Shown here: one piece after another, positions 63,897-64,000 of the stretch | Position numbering within the stretch: position 1 is the stretch's first letter | Layout: each line of letters opens with the position of its first letter | Origin: Ramlibacter rhizophilus | GTDB lineage: Bacteria; Pseudomonadota; Gammaproteobacteria; Burkholderiales; Burkholderiaceae_C | Assembly: GCF_004681965.1 (NCBI RefSeq) | Contig: NZ_SMLL01000004.1 | Location: forward strand, 496,001-560,000 | Direction: 5' to 3' | DNA: 64,000 nt | Program-made: the position numbers and the translations under genes | Notes under the pieces: generated by a model | Seen by the model: only the letters and a program-made list of their open reading frames with translations | What the model was told of the DNA's origin: nothing | Database searches by the model: none

Positions 63897-64000
63897 GGCG
63901 GTTTCCTTCGTTGATCGTTGAAAACCGCCAGCTTGAGGCCGCGCCTGCCCGGGCCGAGCGCGAGTTTGGCGCGGCTGGGCGTCAGCGCGCGCCGACCCGC
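63897..64000. other. Right edge of window
   Basis: This 104-bp stretch is upstream of the small basic protein gene and should include its promoter. I see no gene, repeat or hairpin that can be supported. Confidence 0.5.

Overview
The window looks like chromosomal DNA of a high-GC betaproteobacterium, most likely order Burkholderiales and probably a Comamonadaceae relative. This rests on the very GC-rich third positions, a complete TRAP transporter, a lone TctC-type binding protein, a D-tartrate dehydratase, an ABC-type (kps) capsule export set and short Burkholderiales-style palindromic repeats. Housekeeping genes (prfB, pepN, fbp, murB, plsY, yajQ, tRNA-Thr) place it on the main chromosome. 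The genus cannot be fixed from the sequence alone.

Layout. 0-7.6 kb: the 5' part of a LysR regulator divergent from a two-gene indolepyruvate:ferredoxin oxidoreductase (iorAB-like), followed by a DctP-Q-M TRAP importer. 7.6-10.3 kb: a cardiolipin-synthase-like phospholipase D protein, two small membrane proteins and a secreted beta-rich protein. 10.4-29.0 kb: one long minus-strand run of fifteen closely spaced genes. Reading downstream it holds kpsS-M-T-E-D, a 1172-residue fusion protein, kpsC, rfbB-D-A-C (dTDP-L-rhamnose), and then four translationally coupled genes: an alpha/beta hydrolase, an SGNH hydrolase, a cytochrome P450 and a small membrane protein. This is a capsule locus with an unusual tail. 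29.2-37.5 kb: a TctC-type binding protein, a tartrate dehydrogenase-like enzyme and its divergent LysR regulator, a DUF2254 membrane protein, an EEP hydrolase, D-tartrate dehydratase and a cysteine-rich flavodoxin-fold protein. 37.5-44.7 kb: a signalling block with three histidine kinases, a double-domain KaiC-like ATPase and a stand-alone receiver, plus a gene remnant. 44.7-47.4 kb: a Ktr/Trk potassium channel pair lying between tRNA-Thr and a 20-bp copy of that tRNA's 3' end, which looks like a small integrated island. 47.4-64 kb: mostly core genes (fbp, pepN, prfB with its programmed frameshift, a CoA ligase, glycerate kinase, aldo/keto reductase, ybaK, plsY, an MFS exporter, an aspartic protease, yajQ, murB).

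How the parts may work together. The kps genes would export a polysaccharide on a beta-Kdo-linked lipid anchor (KpsC/KpsS), and the rfb genes would supply dTDP-rhamnose. The 1172-residue protein and the P450/hydrolase tail may build or modify this glycan or its lipid. Tartrate-type enzymes occur at three places (dehydrogenase, dehydratase, glycerate kinase) and could together convert tartrates to glycerate and then 2-phosphoglycerate. Features repeated through the window include short tandem triplications at the stop codons of two genes, three copies of a palindromic GC-rich repeat, and a dispersed 23-24 bp motif that now encodes part of a protein N-terminus.
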